This document shows, piece after piece, positions 26,771 to 35,081 of a stretch of DNA of 64,000 bases. Source of the stretch: Gordonia sediminis (GTDB lineage: Bacteria > Actinomycetota > Actinomycetes > Mycobacteriales > Mycobacteriaceae); the NCBI GenBank assembly GCA_004193205.1, contig RZUM01000004.1, positions 310,001 to 374,000 of the forward strand, written 5' to 3'. Under the pieces are notes generated by a model, which was given only the letters and a program-made list of their open reading frames with translations, was not told where the DNA came from and searched no databases. The translations under genes were made by a program, and so were the position numbers. Numbering within the stretch: position 1 is the stretch's first letter; the number at the start of each line of letters is the position of its first letter.

Positions 26771-28798
26771 CGTCGTCGACTTCTGCTCGGAGCGGGCGAA
26801 CTCCGGGCCGATGAGGCGGCCCAGCTTGCGGTATTCCTGTTCGATCCCGTACACGAGATCGTCGGTGCCGACCGGATGACCGGTGTCGGCAGCACGGTAG
26901 GCCGCCGACACCGCGGCGGCCCGGATGTTACCGCCGGACATGGGGAATGCTCCCGCGCAGAAATCGAGATCGAGATGCGGCGCACACGGCACCGGGTCGC
27001 GCAGGCATCGCCGCCACAGCTCGTGCCGGGCGTTCTCGTCCGGGCGCGGGAACTCGACGACGGCGTCGAGTCGGCGGGTGAACGCGTCGTCGAGGTTGGC
27101 GCGGAGATTGGTGGTCAGGATCGCCAGGCCGCGGAAGGACTCCATGCGCTGCAGCAGATATGCGGTCTCGACATTGGCGTAGCGGTCCTGCGCGTCGCGG
27201 ACCTCGCTGCGTTTGCCGAAGAGCGCGTCGGCCTCGTCGAACACGAGAACGGCGTTGACCGATTCGGCCTCGGCGAAGATCCGGTCGAGGTTCTTCTCGG
27301 TCTCGCCGATCCATTTCGACACCACCGACGCCAGGTCGACGGTGTACATGTCGAGTCCGAGGTCGGCCGCGAGCACCTCAGCGGCCATGGTCTTCCCGGT
27401 GCCGGAATCGCCGGCGAACAAACCGATCACGCCGTGGCCCCGCCCGCCGCCCGGCCGCATCCGCCACTCGCCGAGCACCCGCTCCCGGTATCGTGCGCGC
27501 GCGGCGAGGTCACGCAACATCTGGGTGGTGGACGCCGGCAGTACCAGATCATCCCAGTCCACCGCCGGTGTGGTGCGACGTGCCAGACGTTGCAGCCCCG
27601 CCGAGTTCAGCATCCGCGCGCCCTCCCGGACATGACCCACCGTCATCGTCGTGGCGTCGACGTCGGCGACGGCCGTCGCATTGGCGACGGCGCGCCGGAT
27701 CTGCGCAGGGTTCAGCGCGTACACCGCCACGTCGCCGACCTGTATCCCGCTGTCCGCCTGACCGATCCCGTCGCGCCACATCGCCAGCCGATCGGCGGTT
27801 GCCACGGCCGGGACCTCGACGAGGATGGGGAGGCGGTCACCGGTCTCAGGCGCCCACGGTCCGTGCCCGACCAGGACGACCGGCGTCGGGCAATCGAACA
27901 GGGTCGCGCACGAATCCGAGTCGGACAGCTCGTGGAAGCTCTCGACGACGACGACCGCGTCGGTCAGCACGGCCTCGCGGCGCACCGCATGCAGGACGGC
28001 GCCGACGTCTCGCCCACCGAGGCGCCGCGCATCGATCACCATGCTGCGTCGCCGCGCTTCGGCGGCCGCGGCCACCACCGCGGCGCTGCCGACGCCGGAC
28101 GTGTCGTCGCGCAGGTAGATCAGCCCCCACGACGAGTGCAACGCCCGAGCAACCCGCGACGTCGTCTCGCCGCGGTGCAGGCCGGGGTCGACCAGGACGT
28201 CGGTGAGCGTGCGTGGCGGCGTGTCGTCGCCGAGGAGGTGATCGACGACCCGGTCGGGCACTCGTAGCGTGCGGGTGAGGAAGGGGCGGTCGACGTCGGA
28301 GAACTCCAACAGCCCCAGGCTCGCCAGCGGGGCGCCCGGTGCCAGACGCGCCCGCGCCGCGGCATCCCAGGTGGAGAATCCGGCCAACGCCAAGGCCAGG
28401 CCGGGTGATGCGCGTCGACGGGATACATCGTCGTTCAGATAGCCGTACAGCCGCTCCCATCGGGCATCGATCTCGGGCAGCGCGCAGATCAGGAGCAGTT
28501 CGACGTCGAGGTCGGTCAGGCCCGCGCATCGGGCCAGCCGGCGAAGCCGGAGCTCGGCACCGTGGGCCTCCTCGACGTCGGCCCGGTCCTCGATGACGAG
28601 CAGGCGGTCGCCGTGGGTGGAGGGCGGATCGTCGTGCGGCGCCAGGAGCGCATCCACCGTCTCCTCGCCGACGTAGAGGCCCCGAAACGGATCGTCGGGG
28701 GTGGGATCGACGCTTCTACGAAAGGCGACGACCTGCGAAATCCTGTTCTCCACCAACTCCATCCGGGCGCGCAGGTACCACAGACCGTCGCTCACCAC
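26741..28798 (-). CDS. CIS AAA+ ATPase (Afp15 type)
   Basis: A 685-residue protein with an eCIS-specific N-terminal region, a degenerate first AAA-like segment (about 215-340) and a functional AAA+ domain. Walker A is GDSGTGKT (463-470), Walker B is VLVFDEADALFGKRSE, and sensor/arginine-finger residues lie in LTTNLRANLDDAFTRRLD. Afp15-type ATPases are always present in eCIS clusters and are thought to help assembly or disassembly of the sheath, like ClpV but of different origin. It overlaps the DUF4255 gene by seven bases and its 3' end overlaps the convergent membrane-protein gene by 30 bases. Confidence 0.92.
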   Translation of the reverse strand: MVSDGLWYLRARMELVENRISQVVAFRRSVDPTPDDPFRGLYVGEETVDALLAPHDDPPSTHGDRLLVIEDRADVEEAHGAELRLRRLARCAGLTDLDVELLLICALPEIDARWERLYGYLNDDVSRRRASPGLALALAGFSTWDAAARARLAPGAPLASLGLLEFSDVDRPFLTRTLRVPDRVVDHLLGDDTPPRTLTDVLVDPGLHRGETTSRVARALHSSWGLIYLRDDTSGVGSAAVVAAAAEARRRSMVIDARRLGGRDVGAVLHAVRREAVLTDAVVVVESFHELSDSDSCATLFDCPTPVVLVGHGPWAPETGDRLPILVEVPAVATADRLAMWRDGIGQADSGIQVGDVAVYALNPAQIRRAVANATAVADVDATTMTVGHVREGARMLNSAGLQRLARRTTPAVDWDDLVLPASTTQMLRDLAARARYRERVLGEWRMRPGGGRGHGVIGLFAGDSGTGKTMAAEVLAADLGLDMYTVDLASVVSKWIGETEKNLDRIFAEAESVNAVLVFDEADALFGKRSEVRDAQDRYANVETAYLLQRMESFRGLAILTTNLRANLDDAFTRRLDAVVEFPRPDENARHELWRRCLRDPVPCAPHLDLDFCAGAFPMSGGNIRAAAVSAAYRAADTGHPVGTDDLVYGIEQEYRKLGRLIGPEFARSEQKSTTSAAADTRPA

Positions 28799-29433
28799 GG
28801 TCCTCCGGTCGTTGGCGTCTCGTCGATCCGCGGTCGACGACGGGTTTCCGTGGACTGCGCAGGATCCCCCATGCCGCCCACCCGGAGCACGGGAAGCTTG
28901 ACGGGGGGCCCGACCGGTTGCGTCGACCTCACCGCCAAGGGCGCGCAGATCACCACGTCGACGGATGGTTTGAGCTCACCGCCGAGCGCGCTCCACACAT
29001 CGGCGAACGACCGGTCTTCTGACGGCGGCAACGCGACCGTCATCGTCACCGGCAGTCCGAGTTCGGCCAACGAACCCGTGAGCCGATCGGCGGGGATCGA
29101 CTGGTAGTTGATCAGACAGCGCAGCAGCCGGGCCAACAGCCCGTGCTCGTCCTCCGGCCGCTGGGTCCACGCGGCCACCAGGTAGGACAGCCGGAAGTAG
29201 CGGGGCGGACTGTGCCGCGACACCGCCCGACCGTCTCGGTACTCCTCGACGAAGCCGCTCTCGCGGCGACGGACGTCCTCGCGGATGTCGTAGAGATACG
29301 CGCAGATCGTCGGCGCGCTCCGCTTGCTCGCCCACTCCTTGGTCGGGGCCTCGAAGGCGAGATCGACGTCGGCACCCGCGAGCGCCTCATCGACGATGAT
29401 CGCCCTCAGGGCGGCGTCGATCTCGTCGATCAT
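28792..29433 (-). CDS. CIS tail terminator, DUF4255 (Afp16 type)
   Basis: A 213-residue DUF4255 protein. The N-terminus MIDEIDAALRAIIVDEALAGADVDLAFEAPTKEW and the region CAYLYDIREDVRRRESGF...RYFRLSYLVAAWT are diagnostic. Afp16/Pvc16 forms the hexameric cap that ends tube and sheath growth. The C-terminal 50 residues are Pro/Arg-rich. It lies one base after the regulator gene's stop and overlaps the ATPase gene. Confidence 0.9.
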   Translation of the reverse strand: MIDEIDAALRAIIVDEALAGADVDLAFEAPTKEWASKRSAPTICAYLYDIREDVRRRESGFVEEYRDGRAVSRHSPPRYFRLSYLVAAWTQRPEDEHGLLARLLRCLINYQSIPADRLTGSLAELGLPVTMTVALPPSEDRSFADVWSALGGELKPSVDVVICAPLAVRSTQPVGPPVKLPVLRVGGMGDPAQSTETRRRPRIDETPTTGGPW

Positions 29434-29434
29434 C

Positions 29435-30061
29435 TCAGATCAGTCCCTCGCGAAGGGCATACGCGACGGCGTGCGACCGGTTGCGCAACTGCAACCGCGA
29501 GGTGACCTCGTGCAGGACGTTCTTGACCGTCCGTTCGCTGTAACAGAGCTGTTTGGCGATCGCGGCGGTGTCGTATCCCTCCGAAACCAGTCTGATCACA
29601 TCGATCTCGCGTTCGGTCAGCCCCGAGAAGTGAATGCCGCGTGGCGCCAGCACCTGTCGCTGCAGCCGACCCACCTGTCCGAGGAGGTTACCCACCAGGT
29701 CCGCGGGTACCACCCCACCGCCGTCGGCCACCTTGCGGATGTGCCGGGTCAGTGAGTCGGCGGTGGCCTCGCATCGGCGGACCAGTCCGCTGACCCCGGC
29801 CTCGGCCGCCGCCACGACGACGCCGTCGTCGATGGTTCCGAGGACGAGCATCGTCCTCGGAACACCATTGCGCTGCAAGGCCTTCAGATTGCGGCGCACG
29901 GCGTCGTCGAGTTGGTCGGCGACGACCACGGCCACCTCGGCGGTGTCGAGCGCCGTCTCCGAGACCACCACGACCTCGGGGCGCAGGCTCAGCTGGCTGA
30001 CGACACCGGCCTGCAGGACCGGGTCGTTCGAATACACGTAGGTGATGATTCTGCGTTGCAT
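29435..30061 (-). CDS. LuxR-type regulator with degenerate receiver
   Basis: A 208-residue regulator at the head of the DUF4255-ATPase operon. The C-terminal LuxR HTH (about 147-205; LTEREIDVIRLVSEGYDTAAIAKQLCYSERTVKNVLHEV) is intact. The N-terminal domain has receiver shape but lacks key residues: the usual acidic pair is replaced by SND in YVYSNDPVLQAG, and the conserved Lys is Arg in GVSGLVRRCE. It is therefore unlikely to be controlled by ordinary phosphorylation. The ATG at 30061 has GGGAG upstream; an ATG at 30088 lies beside a palindrome and has no ribosome site. LuxR-type genes are common in actinobacterial eCIS loci. Confidence 0.83.
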   Translation of the reverse strand: MQRRIITYVYSNDPVLQAGVVSQLSLRPEVVVVSETALDTAEVAVVVADQLDDAVRRNLKALQRNGVPRTMLVLGTIDDGVVVAAAEAGVSGLVRRCEATADSLTRHIRKVADGGGVVPADLVGNLLGQVGRLQRQVLAPRGIHFSGLTEREIDVIRLVSEGYDTAAIAKQLCYSERTVKNVLHEVTSRLQLRNRSHAVAYALREGLI

Positions 30062-30091
30062 GATCTCTCGTCTCCCAACATCTGTCATGCC

Positions 30092-30107
30092 GCGGGCGAT
30101 CGCCCGC
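30092..30107. promoter_or_regulatory. 16-bp perfect palindrome between protease and regulator genes
   Basis: GCGGGCGATCGCCCGC is a perfect palindrome that ends at the first base of the protease gene stop codon and lies 31 bases upstream of the regulator start. As RNA it would form an 8-bp stem without a real loop and has no U-run after it, so a terminator is doubtful. It could be an operator for autoregulation of the LuxR-type gene. GC-rich palindromes also arise by chance in such genomes. Confidence 0.35.
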
Positions 30108-31429
30108 TAATCCTGTCGCGTGCCGCATCGACCACAGAATGCCTGACCGGGTGGGATCTCGAATCCGCAATTGCGGCAGCGGATTCCGCCGGTGGTCTGG
30201 GGTGGTCCCATCGGTTGCGTCGTCGCGGCGGCGGCCGGCCCGGGGGTGGGCGCCGGGCCGGCTCCGGGGGCCGGGGGTCGCGCGTAGGCACCGGCGGGCA
30301 GGACGTCACCGGGGACGTCGCCGGCGGCGCGATTGCCGCGGCGCGTGTAGAGGTAGAATCCGATGCCGCCGGCGAGGGCGAGCGCGACGAGCACGGCGCC
30401 GCCGATCAGCAGGGTCGAGGTGATGTCGGAGGTGGAACCGGTCCCGCCGCCGGCGGCCTCCCGGCGCCGCACCGCGTCGGTCTTGAGTTCGGCGACGTTC
30501 GGGTAGCCGGGTGAGAGCTGGGTGGACTTGTCGAAGTTCTCGATCGCGGCGGAGAAGTCGCCGCTGTAGTACTCGTCGAGCCCGGTCCGGTAGGCCTCGT
30601 CGGCCGCCGACAGGGCAGAGGTCACGCCGTTGTTCTTCATCATCTCGCTGAGTTCGGCGGCCGCCGTCACGTAGTACGCACCCGCGTCGTCGGACTTCCG
30701 GAAACTGTTGACGCCGATGACCTTTCCGTCTTCACCGATCGTCGGCCCGCCGCTCATCCCAGGGGACATCTCGGCGCTGACCTCGATCACCGACGACGCC
30801 CCCAGCGTCTTGATGGCGCTGACAGCGCCGCTGCGCGCGGTCGGCTCCAGGGTGGCGAAGTCGATCTGGGCGTCGGTTTCGGTGTCGACCGGATAGCCGA
30901 TCGCCTGGACGGGCTGCGCGATCTCGGGCCGGGTGGCCGACAACTCCGACGACGGCAGATTCGTCCGCGCCACTTTCAGCAACGCGAGATCTCCCTGGCG
31001 CAGCGACCGGACATCCACGACCCGGGCGGCGACGGGTTTCACGGTATCGCCCGTGGGGTCGGGCAGCAGCACGGAGACCTCCAGGCCGGTCGTGGCGATC
31101 TCGTCGAGTATCTGATTGCTCGACGCGGCGGTGGTGTCGTCTCCGGTCAGGTGCTGCGGGTCGACACAGTGGCCGGCCGTAGCGATGTAGCCGTCGGGGT
31201 TCACGACGAAGCCGCTGCAGCGGGTGGTCGCCGAGCCCGGTATGGCACTTTCCAGATAGACGACGGCCGGACGGATCACGGCCGCGGCGCGGGTGGCCGG
31301 CGAATCGGTCGGTGCGGGCGCTGCTCCGGCCGGGGCGGCCCACAGACCCGCCGACGCCCCGACGATTAGGGCGACAACGGCTGCGCCGCCTCGAATACCG
31401 CGACGTCGCGGTGCGAGTGGTGATGACAT
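30107..31429 (-). CDS. membrane-anchored trypsin-like protease with TPR and zinc ribbon
   Basis: A 440-residue protein with a signal peptide (about 1-36), a trypsin-fold protease domain (catalytic His in IATAGHCVD, Asp in RQGDLALLK, Ser in MSPGMSGGP), a TPR-like segment (YRTGLDEYYSGDFSAAIENFDKS), one membrane helix (LLIGGAVLVALALAGGIGFYLY), a Pro/Ala-rich stretch and a C-terminal zinc ribbon (Cys418, Cys421, Cys432, Cys435). The protease should face outside and the ribbon the cytoplasm. The ribbon has the same CxxCGx3PPGx2FCxxC spacing as the CIS dock protein. It follows the lipoprotein gene by 26 bases. Substrate unknown; a role in sensing envelope damage is inferred. Confidence 0.85.
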   Translation of the reverse strand: MSSPLAPRRRGIRGGAAVVALIVGASAGLWAAPAGAAPAPTDSPATRAAAVIRPAVVYLESAIPGSATTRCSGFVVNPDGYIATAGHCVDPQHLTGDDTTAASSNQILDEIATTGLEVSVLLPDPTGDTVKPVAARVVDVRSLRQGDLALLKVARTNLPSSELSATRPEIAQPVQAIGYPVDTETDAQIDFATLEPTARSGAVSAIKTLGASSVIEVSAEMSPGMSGGPTIGEDGKVIGVNSFRKSDDAGAYYVTAAAELSEMMKNNGVTSALSAADEAYRTGLDEYYSGDFSAAIENFDKSTQLSPGYPNVAELKTDAVRRREAAGGGTGSTSDITSTLLIGGAVLVALALAGGIGFYLYTRRGNRAAGDVPGDVLPAGAYARPPAPGAGPAPTPGPAAAATTQPMGPPQTTGGIRCRNCGFEIPPGQAFCGRCGTRQD

Positions 31430-31455
31430 GATGTCTCGTTCTCTGAGTCACAGGG

Positions 31456-32547
31456 TCACTGGGCGGGAACCGACGAGGGGACGACGACATCGGTGACGAC
31501 CTGTTGTGCGGGGACGGACGCACCGGCCGGCGCACCCAGGTCCCCACCCTGGCCGGTCTGGCCCTGACCTTCGGTGCCGCCGGTGTTGTTCTGGCCGTCG
31601 CCGCCCGTATCCGGCTGTGTGCCTGCCCCGTCACCGGTCCCCGGCGCCTCCTGGCCACCACTGGCGCCCTGGTCGCCGGTGCCGTTCTGTTGTCCCCCGC
31701 CGTCGGTCTCCTCGCCGTTCGGTGTGGAGGAGTCGACGCCGGCCGACTGCGACGGAGGACACGGCCCGGGGTCGCACGAGACGACCGGCTGCGACGGCGA
31801 CACGGGTTCCGAGGTTTCCGAGGTCACCGATGTGCTCGTCGTCTCGACCGTCGTGTGCGGCGGCAGCACCACCTTGTGTTCCTGCCAGCCCGTCCACTGA
31901 TCGCCGGTGTAGGTGGTGTCGCCGAGGGACACGTCGGCCGGGGTCAGCGGACTGCCGCTGGCACACCGGACCCGTGGCACCCACTTGGGATCGACCAGGA
32001 TGGCGGTTCCCGACTGCAGCAGGGCGTCGAACGCCGTCGAGTGTCCCTCCTCGAACCCGTGGTCGGTGACCAGGGTGTCCTGCATCAGCACGACCGGTCG
32101 CAGCGTCGCCACATAGTCGGGGATGTCACCGACACCGAGGACGTTGCGCCAGGCATCGGCCTTGTCGGGCTCCGACTCCAGGAAGTCGACGAGCCTTGTC
32201 TTGTTGCAGATCGTCAGCTGGGTCGAGCCGCCGTACAGACCGACCGTCACGCCGTCGGCGGTCGTCCCCTGTCCGGCCGGCCCGGTGACCTTCGCGTCGA
32301 GGGTGACGACCTTCGACGGATCGACCGGTTCTGCGATCGATTGCGTCCACGGGGAATCTCCCGCGGACGTCGCCGCCTCGAGGGTGACCGCACTTGTCTG
32401 GGGTGTGACGTCCTTGGTGCATCCGGCGAGCACCAGGATCGCTACCGCCGCGGTGGCCGCCAGCGTGAGCCATGCGGCCACGCCGGTACTACTCCGATGT
32501 CCCTGCGCCATGCACTCCATGCTGATGGCGCGAGGCCACGATGACAC
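31456..32547 (-). CDS. DUF6777-like lipoprotein
   Basis: A secreted lipoprotein with a hydrophobic signal and lipobox LVLAGC (the Cys is residue 43 from the GTG start at 32547, or 31 from the ATG at 32511). The folded part (about 80-250) carries ICNKTRLVDFLESEPDKADAW and LVDPKWVPRVRCASGSPLTP, which I recognise as DUF6777, a domain of unknown function in actinobacteria. The C-terminal 110 residues are Gly/Gln/Thr-rich and disordered. AGGAG precedes the GTG by 12 bases; no start has an ideal ribosome site. It heads an operon with the protease and has a palindrome upstream. Confidence 0.78.
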   Translation of the reverse strand: MSSWPRAISMECMAQGHRSSTGVAAWLTLAATAAVAILVLAGCTKDVTPQTSAVTLEAATSAGDSPWTQSIAEPVDPSKVVTLDAKVTGPAGQGTTADGVTVGLYGGSTQLTICNKTRLVDFLESEPDKADAWRNVLGVGDIPDYVATLRPVVLMQDTLVTDHGFEEGHSTAFDALLQSGTAILVDPKWVPRVRCASGSPLTPADVSLGDTTYTGDQWTGWQEHKVVLPPHTTVETTSTSVTSETSEPVSPSQPVVSCDPGPCPPSQSAGVDSSTPNGEETDGGGQQNGTGDQGASGGQEAPGTGDGAGTQPDTGGDGQNNTGGTEGQGQTGQGGDLGAPAGASVPAQQVVTDVVVPSSVPAQ

Positions 32548-32597
32548 GCGTAGCGGACTACTCCTGTTCCCCGGCCGGCACTACGTAACCGGTGATA

Positions 32598-32624
32598 TGA
32601 CCTACCTCACTTTGAGGTAGGTCA
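32598..32624. promoter_or_regulatory. 27-bp perfect inverted repeat upstream of the lipoprotein operon
   Basis: Twelve-base arms TGACCTACCTCA and TGAGGTAGGTCA separated by CTT. It is 51 bases upstream of the lipoprotein start and 24 bases downstream of the hydrolase stop. As an operator it would sit near the -35 region of the lipoprotein promoter; as a hairpin it could end hydrolase transcripts, but no T-run follows. Its core is shared with the palindrome before the sheath gene, which favours an operator. Confidence 0.6.
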
Positions 32625-32647
32625 CCCTCGCGCGGGGCCCGGAACGA

Positions 32648-33478
32648 TCAGAACACCGCCGAACGGAGCGCGATCTCCGATGCCAGCGCCGCGCTCGCCT
32701 GCTGGGGGATCCAGTGTCCGACCCCGGCGAGCTCGCAGAACCGGAAGTCCGAATAGACGTACCGACTGCTGAGCTCGGCCTGCTCACGGCCGAGCGTCTT
32801 GTCCTCGTTGCCCCAGAGCAGGGTCGTCGGGATCTCCACCGCAGGGCATGCCAGCTTCTCGGCGATGTCGCCGGTGAAGTTGGCCCGGTACCAGTTGAGC
32901 GGCCCGGTCAATGCCCCGCGCTTGGTCAGCGGCTTGAGTTCCTCGGCACTCACCCCGGCCTCTCGCAGCACCGCACCGCTCTTGGCCAGCAGTTTCTTCT
33001 CCGCTCCCTCGGCGATGAAATCCTTGATGTAGATGGATTTCTCGCGCTGGTCCCCCATCGCCAGCGCGTCGCGCATCGCGGACGGATGCCCCGTGCTCGC
33101 CGCCACCAGGCCGGTGAACCGATCCGGATGCTTCCCGGCCAGATGCCACGCCACGATCCCACCCCAGTCGTGTCCGACCAACATCGCGTACTGCACACCA
33201 AGCGCGTCGAGAACCCCGAGCGCGTCATCGACCAGGCACTCCAGCCGGTAGTCGTCCACCGACTCCGGCCGCGCCCCCGCACTGTAACCGCGCTGGTCGA
33301 AAACGATTGTGCGCAAACCACTTTCATGAAGCCTCGGCAGTACCGCGTCGTAGCACGAGCTGTTCACCGGGAAACCGTGCAAGAGCAGCACCCATTTCCC
33401 CCCCTCAGGCCCGCCTGTCCGGGCATCGAAGGTGAGCTCACCCACCTTCACCGTGTGCTGTTGCATATCCACCGGCAC
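32648..33478 (-). CDS. alpha/beta hydrolase, epoxide-hydrolase-like
   Basis: A 276-residue alpha/beta hydrolase. It has the oxyanion motif LLLHGFPVNSSCYD, the nucleophile elbow VGHDWGG (Asp nucleophile, as in epoxide hydrolases and haloalkane dehalogenases), and the catalytic His in GVGHWIPQQ. A Tyr pair in the cap would be expected for epoxide hydrolysis but cannot be assigned with certainty. The start may be ATG 33478 or the ATG four codons later. It stands between the accessory region and cobQ. Confidence 0.85.
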   Translation of the reverse strand: MPVDMQQHTVKVGELTFDARTGGPEGGKWVLLLHGFPVNSSCYDAVLPRLHESGLRTIVFDQRGYSAGARPESVDDYRLECLVDDALGVLDALGVQYAMLVGHDWGGIVAWHLAGKHPDRFTGLVAASTGHPSAMRDALAMGDQREKSIYIKDFIAEGAEKKLLAKSGAVLREAGVSAEELKPLTKRGALTGPLNWYRANFTGDIAEKLACPAVEIPTTLLWGNEDKTLGREQAELSSRYVYSDFRFCELAGVGHWIPQQASAALASEIALRSAVF

Positions 33479-33517
33479 AGAATATGCGAGATCGGCACAT
33501 TCCGAGGTTTCGGCGGG

Positions 33518-35077
33518 TCAGGACAGGCGGTGGGCGATGACGGGCAGGTCCGGATCGGGCCCTCGCTCGACGATGGCGGCCAGAGCGGTCATGTCGAGGT
33601 GGGCCTCGAGCAGATCGGCGATCAGATCGACCTGGGCGGTGCGAATCCGATCCACCACGGTGTCGGTCGCAACCGTGAAAGCCCTCTTCCCGGCCTCGTC
33701 GGCGACCGTGCGCAGGAAGTCTCGCCGGAACCCGTCCGACGCCATCAGGCCGTGCCAGTGGGTCCCCCGCACCGAGCCGCGCACCGCGCCCTCGTCGCCG
33801 TGGACGGCATCGGTGATCCAGCCCGGATCACCACACGAGGCCACCCGGCCATGGTGGATCTCGTATCCGCCGATCGAATGACCCGCGGCGGTCCCGGTGA
33901 CCTGACGCAGGATCTTGTCGTCGTCGAAGGCGAACGCGACGTCAAGCAGGCCGAGTCCGTCGACCGGCCCGACACACGACTCGACGGGGTCGTCGATGCG
34001 GGTGCCGAGCATCTGGAAACCGCCGCAGATACCGAGCACCGGCAGTCCGCGCCGGGCGCGGGCGGCAAGCGCACCGTCGATGCCACGCTCCCGCAGCCAG
34101 GCCAGGTCCGAGACGGTGGCGCGGGTGCCGGGCAGGACCGCGAGGTCGGCGGCGAGGACGCTGCCCGGATCGTCGACCCAGGTGACGTCGACGCCCGGTT
34201 CGCAGGCCAGCGCCTCGACGTCGGTCGTGTTCGACACGCGTGGGAGGCGGATCGCCGCCACAATCAGCCGCGCCGACACGTCACCGGTAGACCCGGTACC
34301 GGGTGGACCGACCCGCCTCGCATCGGGTGGACCCACCCGCCTCCCGACGGGCACGGCGAGCGAATCCTCCGCGTCGATCCACAGATCGGACCGGAACGGG
34401 AGCACACCGAGGGTCCTCCGCCCAGTGAGTTCCCGTAGCCGATGCAGACCCGGCGCCAGGATCGACGGGTCGCCGCGGAACTTGTTGATCACGAATCCGG
34501 CGATCAGGCGCTGGTCGTCGGCGTCGAGCACCGCGGTCGTCCCGAACAGATGCGCCAGCGAACCACCCCGGTCGATGTCGGTGACCAGGATTACCGGCAT
34601 CCCGGCCGCCTGTGCGAGGCCCATGTTGGCGATGTCGGTGGCCCGCAGATTGATCTCGGCCACCGAACCGGCGCCCTCACAGATCACGACGTCGAAATCG
34701 TTACGCAGCGACGACAACTCGTCGGCCACGATCGCCGCCAGGTCGCTGCGCCGGCGGTGATAGTCGCGTGCCCCGACGTCGCCCGCGGGGCGCCCTCGCA
34801 CCACGACGTGGGAGCGGCGGTCGCTGCCCGGTTTGAGCAGCACCGGATTGAAGCGGGTCGACGGCTCGAGCCCGCAGGCGTAGGCCTGCAGCGCCTGCGC
34901 GCGACCGATCTCCCCGCCGTCGAGGGTGACCACCGAGTTGTTCGACATGTTCTGCGCCTTGAACGGCGCCACCCGGATTCCCTGCCGCGCGAGCAGTCGG
35001 CACAACCCGGCGACGACGAGACTCTTGCCGGCGTCGGAACTGGTCCCGCCGACGAGCAACGCCCCCTTCACGCGCAC
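33518..35077 (-). CDS. cobQ: cobyric acid synthase
   Basis: A 519-residue glutamine amidotransferase that amidates positions b, d, e and g of adenosylcobyrinate a,c-diamide. N-terminal P-loop region [20 protein letters not shown] and [23 protein letters not shown] are diagnostic; the glutaminase Cys is in [15 protein letters not shown]. The start is GTG (35075-35077). About 20 residues ([20 protein letters not shown]) form a short repeat-like linker between the two halves. It is separated from cobO/cobB by 28 kb in this window. Confidence 0.95.
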   Translation of the reverse strand: MRVKGALLVGGTSSDAGKSLVVAGLCRLLARQGIRVAPFKAQNMSNNSVVTLDGGEIGRAQALQAYACGLEPSTRFNPVLLKPGSDRRSHVVVRGRPAGDVGARDYHRRRSDLAAIVADELSSLRNDFDVVICEGAGSVAEINLRATDIANMGLAQAAGMPVILVTDIDRGGSLAHLFGTTAVLDADDQRLIAGFVINKFRGDPSILAPGLHRLRELTGRRTLGVLPFRSDLWIDAEDSLAVPVGRRVGPPDARRVGPPGTGSTGDVSARLIVAAIRLPRVSNTTDVEALACEPGVDVTWVDDPGSVLAADLAVLPGTRATVSDLAWLRERGIDGALAARARRGLPVLGICGGFQMLGTRIDDPVESCVGPVDGLGLLDVAFAFDDDKILRQVTGTAAGHSIGGYEIHHGRVASCGDPGWITDAVHGDEGAVRGSVRGTHWHGLMASDGFRRDFLRTVADEAGKRAFTVATDTVVDRIRTAQVDLIADLLEAHLDMTALAAIVERGPDPDLPVIAHRLS

Positions 35078-35081
35078 CGTG

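Noticed and set aside
13414-30061. Prophage or phage remnant
   Set aside because: No head, portal, terminase, lysis or integrase genes; DUF4255, AAA+ ATPase and PAAR are marks of an injection system.
13414-30061. Type VI secretion system
   Set aside because: No TssJ/L/M membrane complex, TssK or ClpV; the single sheath and DUF4255/Afp15-type genes indicate eCIS.
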